A DNA stretch of 64,000 bases, taken from positions 744,001-808,000 of the forward strand of contig JAJKFH010003256.1 in NCBI GenBank assembly GCA_023333565.1. The letters run 5' to 3'. Below the pieces are notes generated by a model. It saw nothing but the letters and a program-made list of their open reading frames with translations, had not been told where the DNA came from and ran no database searches. Source of the stretch: Puffinus mauretanicus. Taxonomy: Eukaryota; Chordata; Aves; Procellariiformes; Procellariidae. Shown one piece after another: positions 33,265-45,800 of this stretch. The first letter of the stretch is position 1, and every line of letters starts with the position of its first letter. The position numbers were made by a program, and so were the translations under genes.

Positions 33265-34095
33265 GTGGAGAAGCCGCCTGGGATCTCCTCAGGGACAGCA
33301 TCGCCTTGCCATCTCCTCGCCTCCGATTGCGCCAGGGCTGTATGTCCTGTGCCGTGCAGAGCGGTGGCTGTGACACCCCGGTGACATCTGACCAACACCC
33401 TCCACAGGAGCTGCCTGCCCTGTCCTGCCTCCTGGGCAGCTGGTGGGATGCCTTTCGGGGCTGGGACCGTCCCCGTCCCACGCAGGGGAGGGCAGAGCAA
33501 GGCCAAGTACAGATGGTCTGTGGAAGGGATTAGTGGGGCAAAACTGTTCCCTATCACGGTCATCAGGAAGAAGCCATTCCTCCTCCAGGCCTTCCCCATC
33601 CTAGAAGCTGCTGTCTTTTTAAAATCAGCTATTTTAATTCTGGAGACTTTTCTTATTCTGGGACACACTGAACTCCGACGCAGAGCATACTCTTGTCAAA
33701 GTGAGTTTCAACAATGTTGGCGCTGCCCTCCAGGCCCAAGGGCATGCTGCAGCTCCCGACCTCAGGCTGCTGGGAGATAAAAAACATCCATGATTTTACT
33801 CCTTACTGATCCCTCTTGGTGTGTGGGATTTTCTGCCAAATGCTGCCATCGGGCAGGGCTGGGCTGTCCCCCCATGGGTGCAGCCCCTCGCCTGACTCCT
33901 GCCAAGCACCCGAGAGGACAGGCACCGTGACACCAGCTGTGCTTGCCTTGCTGGGAAATGGGTGCAAAAAGCAATAGTGCAGTCAGGCAGCGGGGCTGGG
34001 AGGGCAGGGTTCAGGAGGAAGCAGTTTTCCTGAAGTGCCCTTGCCTGACACCCCCGTAAGGAGGGTATAATAAAGCAGTAATTGCAAATGAGTCA
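33265..34095 (+). terminator. SLC26A11 3' UTR and poly(A) signal
   Basis: After the TGA at 33262-33264 the sequence shows no further gene until an AATAAA at 34069-34074. The roughly 800 bases between are taken as 3' UTR because no nearer hexamer or exon-like segment was seen. Confidence 0.6.
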
Positions 34096-34099
34096 GCAT

Positions 34100-35590
34100 G
34101 AGCTCTGTCTTCCTTTGGGGAAAGCTTCTGCCTTTTGTGTGGGAAGGAGAAACTAAGCTCTAATTTCTGGGCACTGCTGAGCAAACCAAGGAAGAGAAAC
34201 TGAAACCAGGCTCAGGCTGCGCGGTTGCTCACTGCCCGAAGGCGTGCTCCGGCACAGCTCCTCCTGCCAAAGGTTTCGCAGGGGCCGCAGAGGTGCCCGG
34301 GAGGCACAAAACTGCAAGGTTGTGCTGCCGAAGGCTGGAGGAGCATTTCTGCAGCGGAGCAGTGCTGGGCGGCGAGTTCTTCGCTGCACCGGCAGCAGAG
34401 AAGCATTTGCAGAACTGGAAGGGCACGCGTGCCCTCTCTGCCTGTCCACCCGTCCATCCATCTCCCCACCCAAGGAGTGACCAGCACAGAGACGGAGCAG
34501 GTTCGACCCATTCCCCTTCACGTCGCACGGCAGCCGGCTGCAGCCCTGCGCTGCGGCAGCTGCTCTGCAGGCCCAGAGAGGAGCTCGGTGAGGCAGCGGC
34601 AGGAGGGGGCTCAGGTAACCCCCGGCCCGGGGGCGCTCGGAGGAGCACGAGTGGGAAAAGAGCGGGGTAACGGGGTAAAAAGGGCCAGTCGTGTGTAAAT
34701 AGCGTGTGCGAACCTGTGTGTGCGAGTGAGCGTGTGAGCGCTAGTGGAGATCAGGCCAGCCCGGTGCCAGCCTGATCCGGGGATGGGGTGACAGCCGTGT
34801 CCCCACTTTTGGCTGTTGGATCCGGGACAATGTGTTTTCCTCCGACACCCTTGCCCTCCCCACCGCTGCTGGCAGGCCCCGTCCTGCACCCCTGCGCTGC
34901 CTGTGCATGTCACAGAAGGGTGAAACACCCCCCGGCCGCCCCCAGCGCTGACCCAGCCCCGGCCTGCGGAGCCTGTTGGCCACCATTTGCCACTCGCCTT
35001 ACTGCAGCAGCTCAGATGGGGACACGGGACAATCGATCGCGGCCCGAGGGACGTTTCCCTCCAGGCCGTGGAGGGGGTTGGTGTGTCTCCACCCCGCCAG
35101 CCACAAGTAGAAAAAAGAGGGGCTTTGCTGGAGCTCGGGGCTCAGAAGGAAGCGAAGGGGGCTGAGCCCGTCCCCACCGGCACTGCCCCGCCGGCCCGGG
35201 GCAGCCGGAGCGGGCAGCGGGCAACCAGCTCTGGGCTGGAACTGGCCACCGGTGAGAAGCCTCCCGAGCCCTCCGCCACGGGCCGGGCTGTGGCAAGGCT
35301 CTCGCAGCAGCGGCACCGGGCGCGGTTGGCGGTCCCGGGGAGAGCAGAGCCCCCGCTCCCCCCCGCCGGCAGCGGCCCTTTGCTGCGCTCCTCCGGTGCC
35401 CCGAGGACGCCCGGCGGCCCGGCCCGCTCTCGGGCAGCGCTGTCGCCTGCAGACGCCCGGGGCCCCGGCGGGGGGGGACCGCGGGCAGCCCCCGCGGGGC
35501 GGGACCCCGGGGGAAGGCGGCGGGAGCCGCTGCCGGGCCGGGCGGGATTGGCCGGGCCGGGCCGGGGCCGGGCGGGGGGAGGTGGCGGCG
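34100..35590. other. intergenic DNA between SLC26A11 and RNF213
   Basis: No supported gene lies here. It contains an ISRE-like site at 34196-34207 and a GT-rich patch near 34690-34740, and becomes a CpG island from about 35150. Long open frames on both strands are due to high GC content. Confidence 0.6.
34196..34207 (+). promoter_or_regulatory. ISRE-like element GAAACTGAAACC
   Basis: This matches the interferon-stimulated response element GAAANNGAAACT at eleven of twelve positions. It lies about 1.4 kb upstream of the paired ISRE-like sites of the RNF213 promoter and just past the SLC26A11 poly(A) site. It could be a distal enhancer element of RNF213. Confidence 0.5.
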
Positions 35591-35597
35591 ACGCCCC

Positions 35598-35636
35598 AGA
35601 AACGAAACTTGGCGGATCGGCGGAAAAGCGAAACTT
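35598..35636 (+). promoter_or_regulatory. paired ISRE/IRF sites
   Basis: AGAAACGAAACT (35598-35609) and AAAAGCGAAACT (35624-35635) each contain the IRF core AANNGAAA followed by CT. They match the ISRE consensus at about ten and eleven of twelve positions and are 26 bp apart. RNF213 is an interferon-induced gene in mammals, so these are likely STAT1/2-IRF9 or IRF sites next to the transcription start. Confidence 0.7.
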
Positions 35637-36143
35637 TGCCGGGCGGGAGGCGGCTCGGCGGAGCGGGAGCTGGAGGTGCCGGTCCCCGGCCCGGTGCCCG
35701 GCCCGTCGGTGAGTTGCGTGGCCGGGGCAGGCGGGTGGCGGGGCGGGCTGGGCCAGGGCACCGGGCCTGGGCTTGCAGGGGGCTTTGGTGAGGGCGGTGC
35801 GGGGGCCGGGGGGGGGTCCCCTGCCGGGCCCGGGTGCGGCGGCGCGCTGCGGGCTCCGGGCCCCGCTGCAGCCTCCCGCTGCGCCTCGATCCCGCCCCCC
35901 CCCGGTGCGTCCGGCCGTCCCTGCGCACTCCCCTCCGCTCTCCGCCCGGTGCTCCCCTACCCCTTGGTGATGCCTCCTCCCCGCGGCGCGCCCCGCCGTA
36001 CCGGCGCCCCCCCGGTGCCTCCCCGCCCCCCGGCCATCCTGGCCCCCAACCCCCGGTGCCCCCCGGTGCCCCCGCCCCCCGCGCGGGCTGGGAGCCGCAG
36101 GCAGCCCCGCCCCTTGCCCGCCGGCCCTCACCTAACGGGCCTC

Positions 36144-36267
36144 ATTTGCATTCCGCCGACCCTTCGCCACGCCATTGGTCCATCCACCCGGCTCGTTTGC
36201 ATATCTACCCGGGGAGAGGCAGCAGTTGGCGCCTCTTCGCGGGGAACGAGCGGCACTTCATTTGCAT
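36144..36267. promoter_or_regulatory. three octamer (ATTTGCAT) motifs
   Basis: ATTTGCAT at 36144-36151, GTTTGCAT at 36195-36202 and ATTTGCAT at 36260-36267 lie within 124 bp, with a reverse CCAAT box between the first two. POU-domain factors (OCT1/OCT2) bind this motif. It may mark an alternative RNF213 promoter. Confidence 0.65.
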
Positions 36268-36897
36268 ATAGGCTCCGCCCAAGGGTCAGCCCCGTCTCCG
36301 CCCCGGGCGGTGCAGGTGAGGGCCGGGGCTGCGGCCTGCGGGCTGTGCCCGGTCCCTCCCGGCCCCAGGCGTCCCCGGGGGGACGGGGCTCCCGGCTCGT
36401 CCGGCGGGAGCAGCACCCTGCAGACCTCCAGGCTGCCGAGGGCAGGGAGCGGGGCCTGCCAGTGAGGCCGCCCTTGGGCGGCGGGGTGTGGCTCGGCCCG
36501 TATCGGGCCTGCTGGGCTGCGCTGCCCTCGCTGGGCCCTGCCGGGCCCGGTGCGTTCACAAATGCGTTTAATTACAGAAGGCGTCTGTGCAGAGTGGAGT
36601 AGCTATTTCTGTTTGCTTATTATTTAAAGCGTTTAAAGCCTGTGAGCTGGTGGAGCTGAGGGACGGCGGCTGCTGGCTCGTGCACAGCCAGCCGGCGAAG
36701 CCCCCTCAGCCCCCGCGGCTGAGGGCCTTGCTTTTGAGTATCACCGTTTGTTTCCTGAAAATAAAACCAGAGCCAGGAGGAAGGTTATGTGACTTCATTA
36801 CCTCACATTAATATTTGTATTTCTCTTTCTGCCCCATCCTTTTCTCTTCCCTCTGTGGCTCCGAAAAAGCTTATCGCAGAGTTTGCAGCTGGGAAAC

Positions 36898-39800
36898 ATG
36901 AAGTGCCATGTGTGTCGCTTTGTTTCTGGGGATGATTCTCCCGGTTCTTGCAGCAAATGTGGGGCCCACCTGGCTCCCGTCGCCGGTACTGGGGACGAGG
37001 ATTCAGGTAGGAGGATGCGATGCGGGGTGAGCTGGGGGACACTATGCAGGGGGCTGGCTGGAGCATGGTGCTGGAGTGCCCTTGGGCTGCACGGTGACCA
37101 GAGGCTGTGAGTGTCCACTGGTTCTTGTGTAAGCCCTGGTGCTTGTGTAGCTCGGGGCTGCTCTGCTCTGGCCAGGTCATTACATGCTGCTCTCGTTTCA
37201 AACTTCCCTTGCATTACTTGCCAGAGACAGAGATTTCTTTGCTTTGCAGTGACTGGTGGGGGACGGAGAGAGAAGCGAGGCTTCTCTTCTGGCGCTGACA
37301 CCTCCTACACACATTCTCCACTAGTTGAACTAGTTTCCGTTTTGCCAGTAAACTGGTGCCATTTTTATGGAATGCTGTATTACAAAGACCAGTTGTCTTG
37401 GTTTCATCTGGGCTAGAGTTAATTTTCTTCCTAGTAGCTGGTATAGTGCTGTGTTTTGGATTTAGGATGAGAAGAATGTTGATAACACACTGATGTTTTA
37501 GTTGTAACTGAGCAGTGCTTACACTAAGTCAAGGACTTTTCTTGCTTCTCACACTGCCCCACCAGCGAGCAGGATGGGGGTGCACAAGAAGTTGGGAGGG
37601 GACACTGACCAAAGGGATATTCCATACTGTAAGACATCATGCTCAGCATATAAACTAGGGACAGCTGGTTGGGGGTCCACTGCTCGGGAACTGGCTGGGC
37701 ATCGGTCAGTGGGCATTGTGCATCGCTTGTTTTGTATAGTCTTTATCATTATTATTATTGTCCCTTCCTTTTCTGTCCTAGTAAATTGTCTTTATCTCAA
37801 CCCACGAGTTTTACCTTTCTTTCAATTCTCTCCCCCATTCCGCTGAGGGGGAGTGAGCAAACGTCTGTGTGGTGTTTAGCTGCCTGCCGGCTTAAACCAC
37901 AACACTGGTCTAGTCCCTCTTGAACCAGAATTTCTTATCTTCAGCTTATTGTTAGGTTTAGAATTCACTGCCTGAACTTCTGTTTGACAACATGCTAATT
38001 CTGCCTGTATGAATAGAAACAGAATCAAGTACACAATTAACGCAGTTACACTGAGGGAAATATTTCCTAATCCTTTATTTGCTTAAAGAGAGAATGACCC
38101 GGGCCACCAGAATTGCTTTTGGTGTGTTTGGAAGTAGGATCAGAAAAGAGTACACTAAATCAGAATCAGCCTGCTGTAGTCCTGACAATCAATTCTTAGC
38201 AAATCCCTCTGCAATCCAGAATGGCAAAGCAACAAACCCAGGATCTCCAGGTCTTAAATGCTGTAGGAAAAACATCCAAAGCATCTGTTCTGGTGGTCGG
38301 AAAGCTTTGTTCCTGCTTCTGGCAATGATTAAAGGTGGTGGAAGGAGTTGTAGTGCTTTACCAGGTAAATATGCTCTCTGTCTGGGGGACCAGGGAGTTC
38401 TACCAAGTAAATGTGTGCAGGTCAAGCCCTGTCAACAGAGGAGTCACTGAGGAGCAGGAAGAGCTCAGGGAGGAGTTTCAACTCTTCAGATAATGGCATG
38501 ATAGTAAATTGGATGTGAAACAATATTGCAAAGGGTGCCTGCCTCAGGTACCAAACAGCCCGCTGTCATTAAGCACGGTGCAGCCTTTGGGCTGTAATAC
38601 TCAAGGGGCTGTGAGCTACCTTCACCTTGATTTTTGTGCTCCTACTCCCAAAAATACCCAGAGGAAATCAATGTCTTTTGGTGTTGGTTGATCTCCACTC
38701 AAAGAGGTTAAAAGCTCTCAAAATTTGGGGTAGAGACAGTGCTGAAGAGCCTGTAAAACAGGCCTGTAGAAGGTGGAGATCTGCTCGGATGCCTGATTCA
38801 CATCTGAGCTGCCTTTTCACAGGTTTTAGGGACTGGATAAAACTGTTGAAGATAAAAAGCGAGTTTCCCATGCCTTCCTGGACACAACACTCAGCTGCAT
38901 GGCAGAGGTCACACAGCCAGTCCAGAAGGTTGAGAAAGCGGAGAAGTGCCAATGTACTGTCTCTGCACATCTTGGGGGTCCCTGAGCGTTTTGACAGGCA
39001 GTTGTGGTTCCCAGCGCCTGCTGCTTCGGCCAGTAGCATGTTAGCTGGGGGTAGTAGAGAAAGATCAGTACCTCGATACAGTGGTTTCTTATCTTAATTA
39101 TTCTGCTGCTGACTGCAGGGGCCTTGGAGAGGGAAGGAGACTTGCTGGGGATGGAGGATGGTGTCATTGCTAGTGGTAGCTGTTGAACACGGAACAACAA
39201 AGCAGCTCCCGTGTGTTCAGTTTGGGTCAGCAGCAGACCCTGCTTGCTCACCACAGCTGAGAACTGTTTTCTTTCCTGACTCTCTTTAACAATGAACCTG
39301 CCTCCATTGCAGAAAGAAGAGAGGTGAAGCCCACTCCAGTCCCTGATACAGGAGCAGAGCCTGGAGGAGATGTGAAGGGAGAAGGTGCTGACGGGCCGCC
39401 TTCCACCACTGAGACAAAGGAGGAGGAGGGAGGATCGCTGCTGGAGGGTGTAACAGCTCCAAGTGATACCTCAGAGACCGCACCTCACTGCGTGGCTGAT
39501 GTTTCTTCCGAGAAGTCACAGAAGCAGGTAAGGCTCTTTGTCGGTGCTGAGGAGCAGGAGTAGCTGGTAACTTGTTGCTCTCTCAATAAGGCTGGGCTGC
39601 CCCAGGACGAATCTGGATACTGCTGCCTGTGTTCCTAGGCAAACTGTAGATGTATTTCCTTATGTTAAGTGTTGTCTATGTGGACAGCTGATGTGCTGAG
39701 CAGTACCGCTCCCCCTGACAGTACCTTTGCTGCATTGAGGGAAACAGTACATAATTCAGCTTAGTAATTGGCCTGATCTTGCTAGTGAGCATCATGCTCA

Positions 39801-42800
39801 GCATTGCTCTGTGTTCCTGCTGAGAAAGTCTTGAATATTAAAACTACAGAATTCTCAAGAGTTACTTGCATTTCACCTATTACTATAGAAGATGGTAGCT
39901 GGTCTTGTCCCTTCTCTTCCTGATCGTTCTCCATTAACCCAGTGTGGCAGGAAGATGTTGGTACTAGCTGCAATGGAGGAGGTGACGAAGAATTTCTCTT
40001 AAGACAATGAATAAACAGACATTCTGTTGTTCCTTTTTTTTTTTTTTAATAGAAAAAGAGGAGGAATGAAGCAAAGAAAGGTCCTTCCAGCTCTGGGGAG
40101 CAGGACTCTCTGCCTTCTCTAAGCACAGCACCAGCTCAAACCACAGAATTGCCTGATAAATGTGTTACTCCACAAGAAATCCAAACCCCAGGCAGTGAAG
40201 TAGCCGAACTGGGTGCTGATGTACTTGTTGGTGACAGTGGAGGCACACACAAAAGCGACAGGGTGTTGGCTTACTTGGGAAAGGAAGCTGGAAGTCTGGA
40301 AGCAGTTGCAGAAGGCAGTCACAGCAGCGTAGATGTGATGACCCCACCAAAGCAGAGCAGCACGGATAATGTGGCTGCCTCATCTCCAAGCTCTGCAGCC
40401 CCAAAGGAGAAGGTGGGGGGTGGAAGTTCCACAGAGTGCGGAGAAACGGTCAGGAGTAACATGGAATGGGACAGTCGTGCCCCTGACACTGGCCAGTTTC
40501 CGGAAACCAGACCAGATTCCCAGTCCTCGGGTAGCGGTAAGAAACTGGCCTCAACAGGGAAGAGAGCGAGCGTTTCCTCGGGGTCGTCTCCTGGTACGGG
40601 AGAGCCTAAAAGTAAGCCAGCACCTGCTTGTGCTGAACATCTAAGTCAAGACACAAAGACTCCACCTGTGGTCAAAAGCTCGCAGGCTGGGAAGGATAAA
40701 GAAGACACCAGCCGGAAAGTGAGCGGTTCATCTTGCAAGGTAAGTGTGTGAGTAAACACTCTGGTAAGTATTTGATTGCATTGGGCAAAGTTTCCCTTTA
40801 TAACTATGATTCGTTTGTGTTGTCAGTAAAGCTGAAGACCATGAGGCTGGGGATGTGGGGCAAAAGCAGGGAACACTATGAAGTGTTTCTTCTTCAAGTT
40901 TTGCTCTCCTGTGTGTCAGTTCTAGCACAGCTCTTGCTGAGTGGTTGCGCAGTTACCCCCAGGAGCTGTGAACTTGTCTGTTCTCCAGCCAGCTCTTCCA
41001 GGTGTGCTCGCCAGTGAGCTCTGTCGGATCTCCTCTGACGAGGAGGCCTTCATGCTTTGTAGGTGTCTCTGCTCCACTCGCAGACAGGCTTGTTAAGCTG
41101 TAAATTGCTGTTGATTATCTTTAATTTTCTTTACACCACATCCTCTGGGAACCTGTGGCTTATTGACCTCACTTCTTGCCAGTGTTTGTAGATTGGATTC
41201 CTCTTGCAATCCACGCATTATTTTCCTTAACCAGTAGCTTCCCTCAGTGAGGGATTAGTATTTCCAGAAGTATGAAAGCTAGCTGATATGCTGTGATTCC
41301 TGGATATTCCCAGGCATCTGAAGAGATGTTGGATATTTCTGCAGATGCACTTCCAGAGTCTCCTGTTTAATTGGGCATTGTTTGTCTTCCTATCGCAGAA
41401 TGAAGACACAAAGGAGGAAAAGAAGAGCCCAAGTGAGAAGGTGCACGAAGCAACTGAGAAGACATGTCAGACCAAAGGACCTGAGGTTGCTAGAAAGGAT
41501 GATGCTTCAGCTGTTACAGACAGTTGCAAGGACAAAAAGCCACAAAGGAACCAGAAACCCGTGGATAAGATTGTAGAAAGGTGAGAACACCCCTGCTGCT
41601 CCCCAGCATTCGTCACTCACAGGGTTTGGTGTGAGGAGGACTAGAGGACTCCAGACTGAGGCAGGGGATTGAAGTAGGTCTGCATGTATCTTGGATATGT
41701 GGAAGATTAGGTCTGCATGTATCTTGGATATGTGGAAATAGAATTGCCTTAAAACTGAGGTAAACTACTGCTCATGCAAAAGAGAGCCAATGTTTAATTG
41801 GGAGTTGCAGCACAGGTCATGCACTGGGTAATGTGGTACACTTGGTACTTGAACCTTTTTGAGTATCTGATGAATAAAAGAAAGAGATTGCCCTCTTATT
41901 TCTTACTCTTTTCATAGAATCAGAGGTCTTTTCCAACCTTAATGATTCTATAAGATCATCGTGTCCAACCGTCAACCCAACACACCATGCGCACTACACC
42001 ATGTCCCTAAGCGCCTCATCTACACGTCTTTTAAATACCTCCAGGGATGGTGACTCCACCACTTCCCTGGGCAGCCTGTTCCAAGGCCTGACCACTCTTT
42101 CAGTAAAGAAATTCCTCCTAATATCCAGTCTAAACCTCCCATGGCACAACTTGAGGCCATTTCCTCTCGTCCTATCGCTAGTTACTTGGGAGAAGAGACC
42201 AACCCCCACCTCGCTACAACCTCCTTTCAGGCAGTTGTAGAGCGCGATGAGGTCTCCCCTCAGCCTCCTCTTCTCCAGACTAAACACCCCCATCAGCCGG
42301 CTCCCATCAGACTTGTGCTCCAGGCCCTTCACCAGCTTCGTTGCCCTCCCTCTGGACACGCTCCAGCACCTCCATGTCCTTCTTGTAGTGAGGGGCCCAG
42401 AACTGAACACAGGATTCGAGGTGCGGCCTCACCAGTGCCCAGTACAGGGGCACGATCACCTCCCTGCTCCTGCTGGCCACACTATTTCTAATACAGGCTT
42501 CACACATGTTCATACGTGCTTCACACGTGTTACTCTTTAATGGTGTGAAAAGCTGGTTTGATTAGTATAACTTGTTTTGCTTAATGCGTATGAGCTGGAA
42601 GAGGGATAAAGCTTAGCCATTTCAGGTGACTCTGCTAGGTGAAGTATTTCCGTTGGCTTACCAGTGCAGTGACCCAGATGCATGTGGCCAGAGCATTTCA
42701 TGCTGCCTTTAGGAAGCTGTTTCTCCTTTTTGCACGAGGGTTTACTCTAGGCCTGCTATGTAGCATCGGTTTGAGTGAACTGCTGACGGAGCTTATGGGT

Positions 42801-45800
42801 CTTGCATCCAGTAAGCTAGTGGCTCAAATCTTACTTGTTGTTTATAATGATTTGTGCAATTTAAAAAAAAAAAAGTGAAAATTAGAATCAGAATTCTTTC
42901 TATTTTCCTTCTTTCTTGTAGTTCTGTGAACCGAAGTGATGGTGTTACAGTATATTTCCATGCAATATTGTCCAAAGACTTCAATCTAAACCCTGACACC
43001 CATAAAGTGTTCATCAAGGCTGGAGGCATTTCTCCCTATGAACACTGGAAGGACAACATTTGTGAGCTGAACTGCACCAAGTAAGTACCCTCTTGAGTCA
43101 CACAGAGGCACAGGAGTGTTTTGGCTCTGGAGAACAGGAAGCAATGTGGTACTTCATTTAATACGTAAGACTGTAGCTCTGTGTCCATAGGTGGGTATTG
43201 CTACAAGGGGTTTTCATAGTGGAGATAAATATTCTACAATTTTTATCATGAAAGAATAATCACCATTCCTATTAAAAATGGAGTGATGCGTGGAAAAGGC
43301 AGTATATAGATCAGCTGACATGTTCTTTGCCCTCCTTTGCTGTGTTTTGTGTTTCTTAGGCATCTAGAACAACATGGATACCTCATTGAAGGCACTGTAA
43401 CTCTTGCAAAAGAAAATATGAATACATACATTCCTTACAAATATTGGGTTACCTGTGGTAAAGGGGAGTATGAATTTATTTACAAGCATTCAGTATCAAG
43501 GACTCCCGTGAATCGCTGTTTATTGATAAAGGACAACTTGCTCAACAATGGAGGTGAGCTTTTCTGACTGGATCTGCATATTGGGATGATCCATGGTTTT
43601 TTGGTGGGCTGATCTCTAACTTTGTTTTTATTAGACAGCACAGTCTGAAGTTGGAGACTTAATGGATCAGTGGGGGTATTTCTGTGCACAGCTGAACGAG
43701 TGAAGGCATGTGCAAATGTGTGTTTGTTTCTCAAATGATTGTTTTCCTGTGTTCTCATCTCTGTTACTTATTCTAGAATGGCATCAGTATGATGATATTG
43801 TGTGTGCAAAGCCGTCTGTAGTGAAAAACATTTGGAATACAATTTCTGGCAGTATAAACAAAGAAGTGGTGGAAGGGAAGAAAATAGCTGCAAATATTAT
43901 GTTAGAAAATATCTTCAGCATTCTTGGAACCTGGAGTCCTGACAACCTGAGAAACTTCCTCTTCCAGCTGAGACAGTTTTATGTCGTTACAAAAGACCAA
44001 TGGGTATATGATGGCAAGGCAATGCCATGGACAGAATTAAACTTCGGCACACAGCAGGTAATCTGTTTTCTTTTAACAGCTACTAGAAAACAGACGTTTG
44101 GTTACTAAACACAGAACTTTAATTTTGCTGTTGACCTTGTTGGGTTAATTTTGCTTTTCGAGTCAAAAAGTTCAGGTGTGACAGAACCAGCAGGGATCCT
44201 TTCGGGGTGACTGCCACCGTCTGCCTCGAGTCACACCTTTTGCAATTGGGTGCCGTTCTGAATATCCCATGTTGGTCAGCAGCAGAACTGTGATGTGGCG
44301 ACTTCTTACTTGAGTGGGTTTTGTGTCTGGATATTAATTTCCGAAGCCTGGCCCTTTAGTTTTGCTGCCAGCCACTCTGTCACCAACTTCTCTGCACTTG
44401 TCTTGGACTCCAAGCCTGCCTTTTTTTTTTTTTTAATTTGAGATGAGCTCCTCCTGGTCCAGTTCCAAGCAGTGGTGCAGACAGGGCTTCTGGAGTCCTA
44501 AATTTCTTACCTGGCATAATTATGAAATATGGCAGAATGTCACGTTGACTTTTTTGGGGCTTTGGAGCGGTGTCAGGGCTGCTTGTTCCCTCCTCCTGGT
44601 GAGGCCACAAGACGGCACACCCGCCCAGCTCGGCAGAGCCCACAGGTGTGTCACGTCACTGCCGGTTTTCAGAAGGGTGATTTTGGTGTCACCAAGCACC
44701 ACAGTACTGTGGACCCCCTGGGCATGGTTTCAGAGTAGCTCTTGGGGGCTGTGGGTAAGGGCAGAAAGCTCTCCCCTTTCGCTGACTCCCAGCCAAGCCT
44801 GAGTCCACTGGGAAGCTGGAGTCCGCTTGCGGCGTGCGATGGTGACATAAGGCAGCGTTCGGCGCACAACTGCTCAGCTCACCGGTTCCCTTCCTGACAT
44901 CTGCCCCAGTCCCTTGACGCTCCCCAGCTCTGCTGGGCCTGGGAGGGTGCCGCAGTAGCTGAGTGGAGGGAGCTGGTAGCACAGAGGGGCACCAAACCGT
45001 CACAGGTACTGGGGTGCCCCGGCTGATGTGCTGGTGGCGGTCAGTACCGTGTGTGCTTAGGTCCTGCGACCACCGTGGTGTGTACAGGGCTATCGAGCAT
45101 CCTCGCTGTAACCGGCAGAAGTAAAATGGCTTTGGAAGAAAAAGACTTGTTGGGGAACTAATGCTGTGGTTGGTTTGTTTCTTCCCTTCTTTATCCTAGG
45201 TGAATGATTTGCTGCTCAAATATATGAGTAAAATGGCTCTTCCTTTCCTTGCACCAGAACGTGCAAAAGCATCGCAGGAAGGCATAGTAATAAAAAGTAA
45301 ACTAGCTCTGGGGCTCACCATTCTCACAGCAGTTGAATGGCTCAAGCTGCCAGCATTTAAAAGCAATCTGGCTGACCTGTGTAGCCTCTTGTGCTTGGAT
45401 AAGGTGTCACAACAAGCCATACAGGATGAAATTCATCACATCGAAAAGGCTTTTGCTCCAGTTACTAGGTAAGTATGTTACTGGAGCACTTACAAGGTAA
45501 CTAACTGGACTGGTTTTGCTGCAAGCGTAGCACTCTGTGCTAAAGCAAAAAGGGATTCAGCTCTCTAGAGTCAGAGAATCAGAAAAAAAATCAGATTTGA
45601 AGGGATCTTTGGAGGTCTCTGGTCCAGCCTCCTGCTCAAAGCAGCAGAGCTCACATCCAGGCAAGGTTGCAGTCGAGTTCTGGAAAACTCCAGGGATGAA
45701 GATTGCACAACCTCTCAGGGGCCCTCTTACAGTCACATACCTTTCTTGATGTGAACAATGTTTTACTTTTGTCCAAACGGGATTTCCCGTATTGCAACTT

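Larger units (their letters stand above)
35150..36560 (+). promoter_or_regulatory. RNF213 CpG-island promoter
   Basis: CpG-dense sequence leads up to the first RNF213 coding exon. Two ISRE-like motifs lie at 35598-35636, with a strong donor (CCCGTCG followed by gtgagt) at 35709. That suggests a non-coding exon 1 ending at 35708, spliced to an acceptor at 36879 just before the ATG. A second cluster at 36144-36315 has three octamer motifs, a CCAAT box in reverse (ATTGG near 36174) and a possible donor at 36316, which may be an alternative first exon. Confidence 0.6.

Noticed and set aside
36144..36267. Possible histone H2B-type gene suggested by the octamers
   Set aside because: No histone-like open frame or histone 3' stem-loop is near. 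The octamers are better seen as promoter elements of RNF213.
34987..36602. Long open frames on both strands in the RNF213 CpG island
   Set aside because: All are Pro/Gly/Arg/Ala-rich and overlap one another on opposite strands. They lack splice context and similarity, so they are GC-driven.
38079..39260. Possible additional RNF213 exons in the intron before 39313
   Set aside because: The frames here are short and lack similarity or matching splice phases. The first coding exon joins in phase directly to 39313, as in the human protein.
42001..42410. Minus-strand open frame as a host gene
   Set aside because: Its sequence is the C-terminal end of CR1 ORF2, a retrotransposon protein, with a frame break and the CR1 3' tail.
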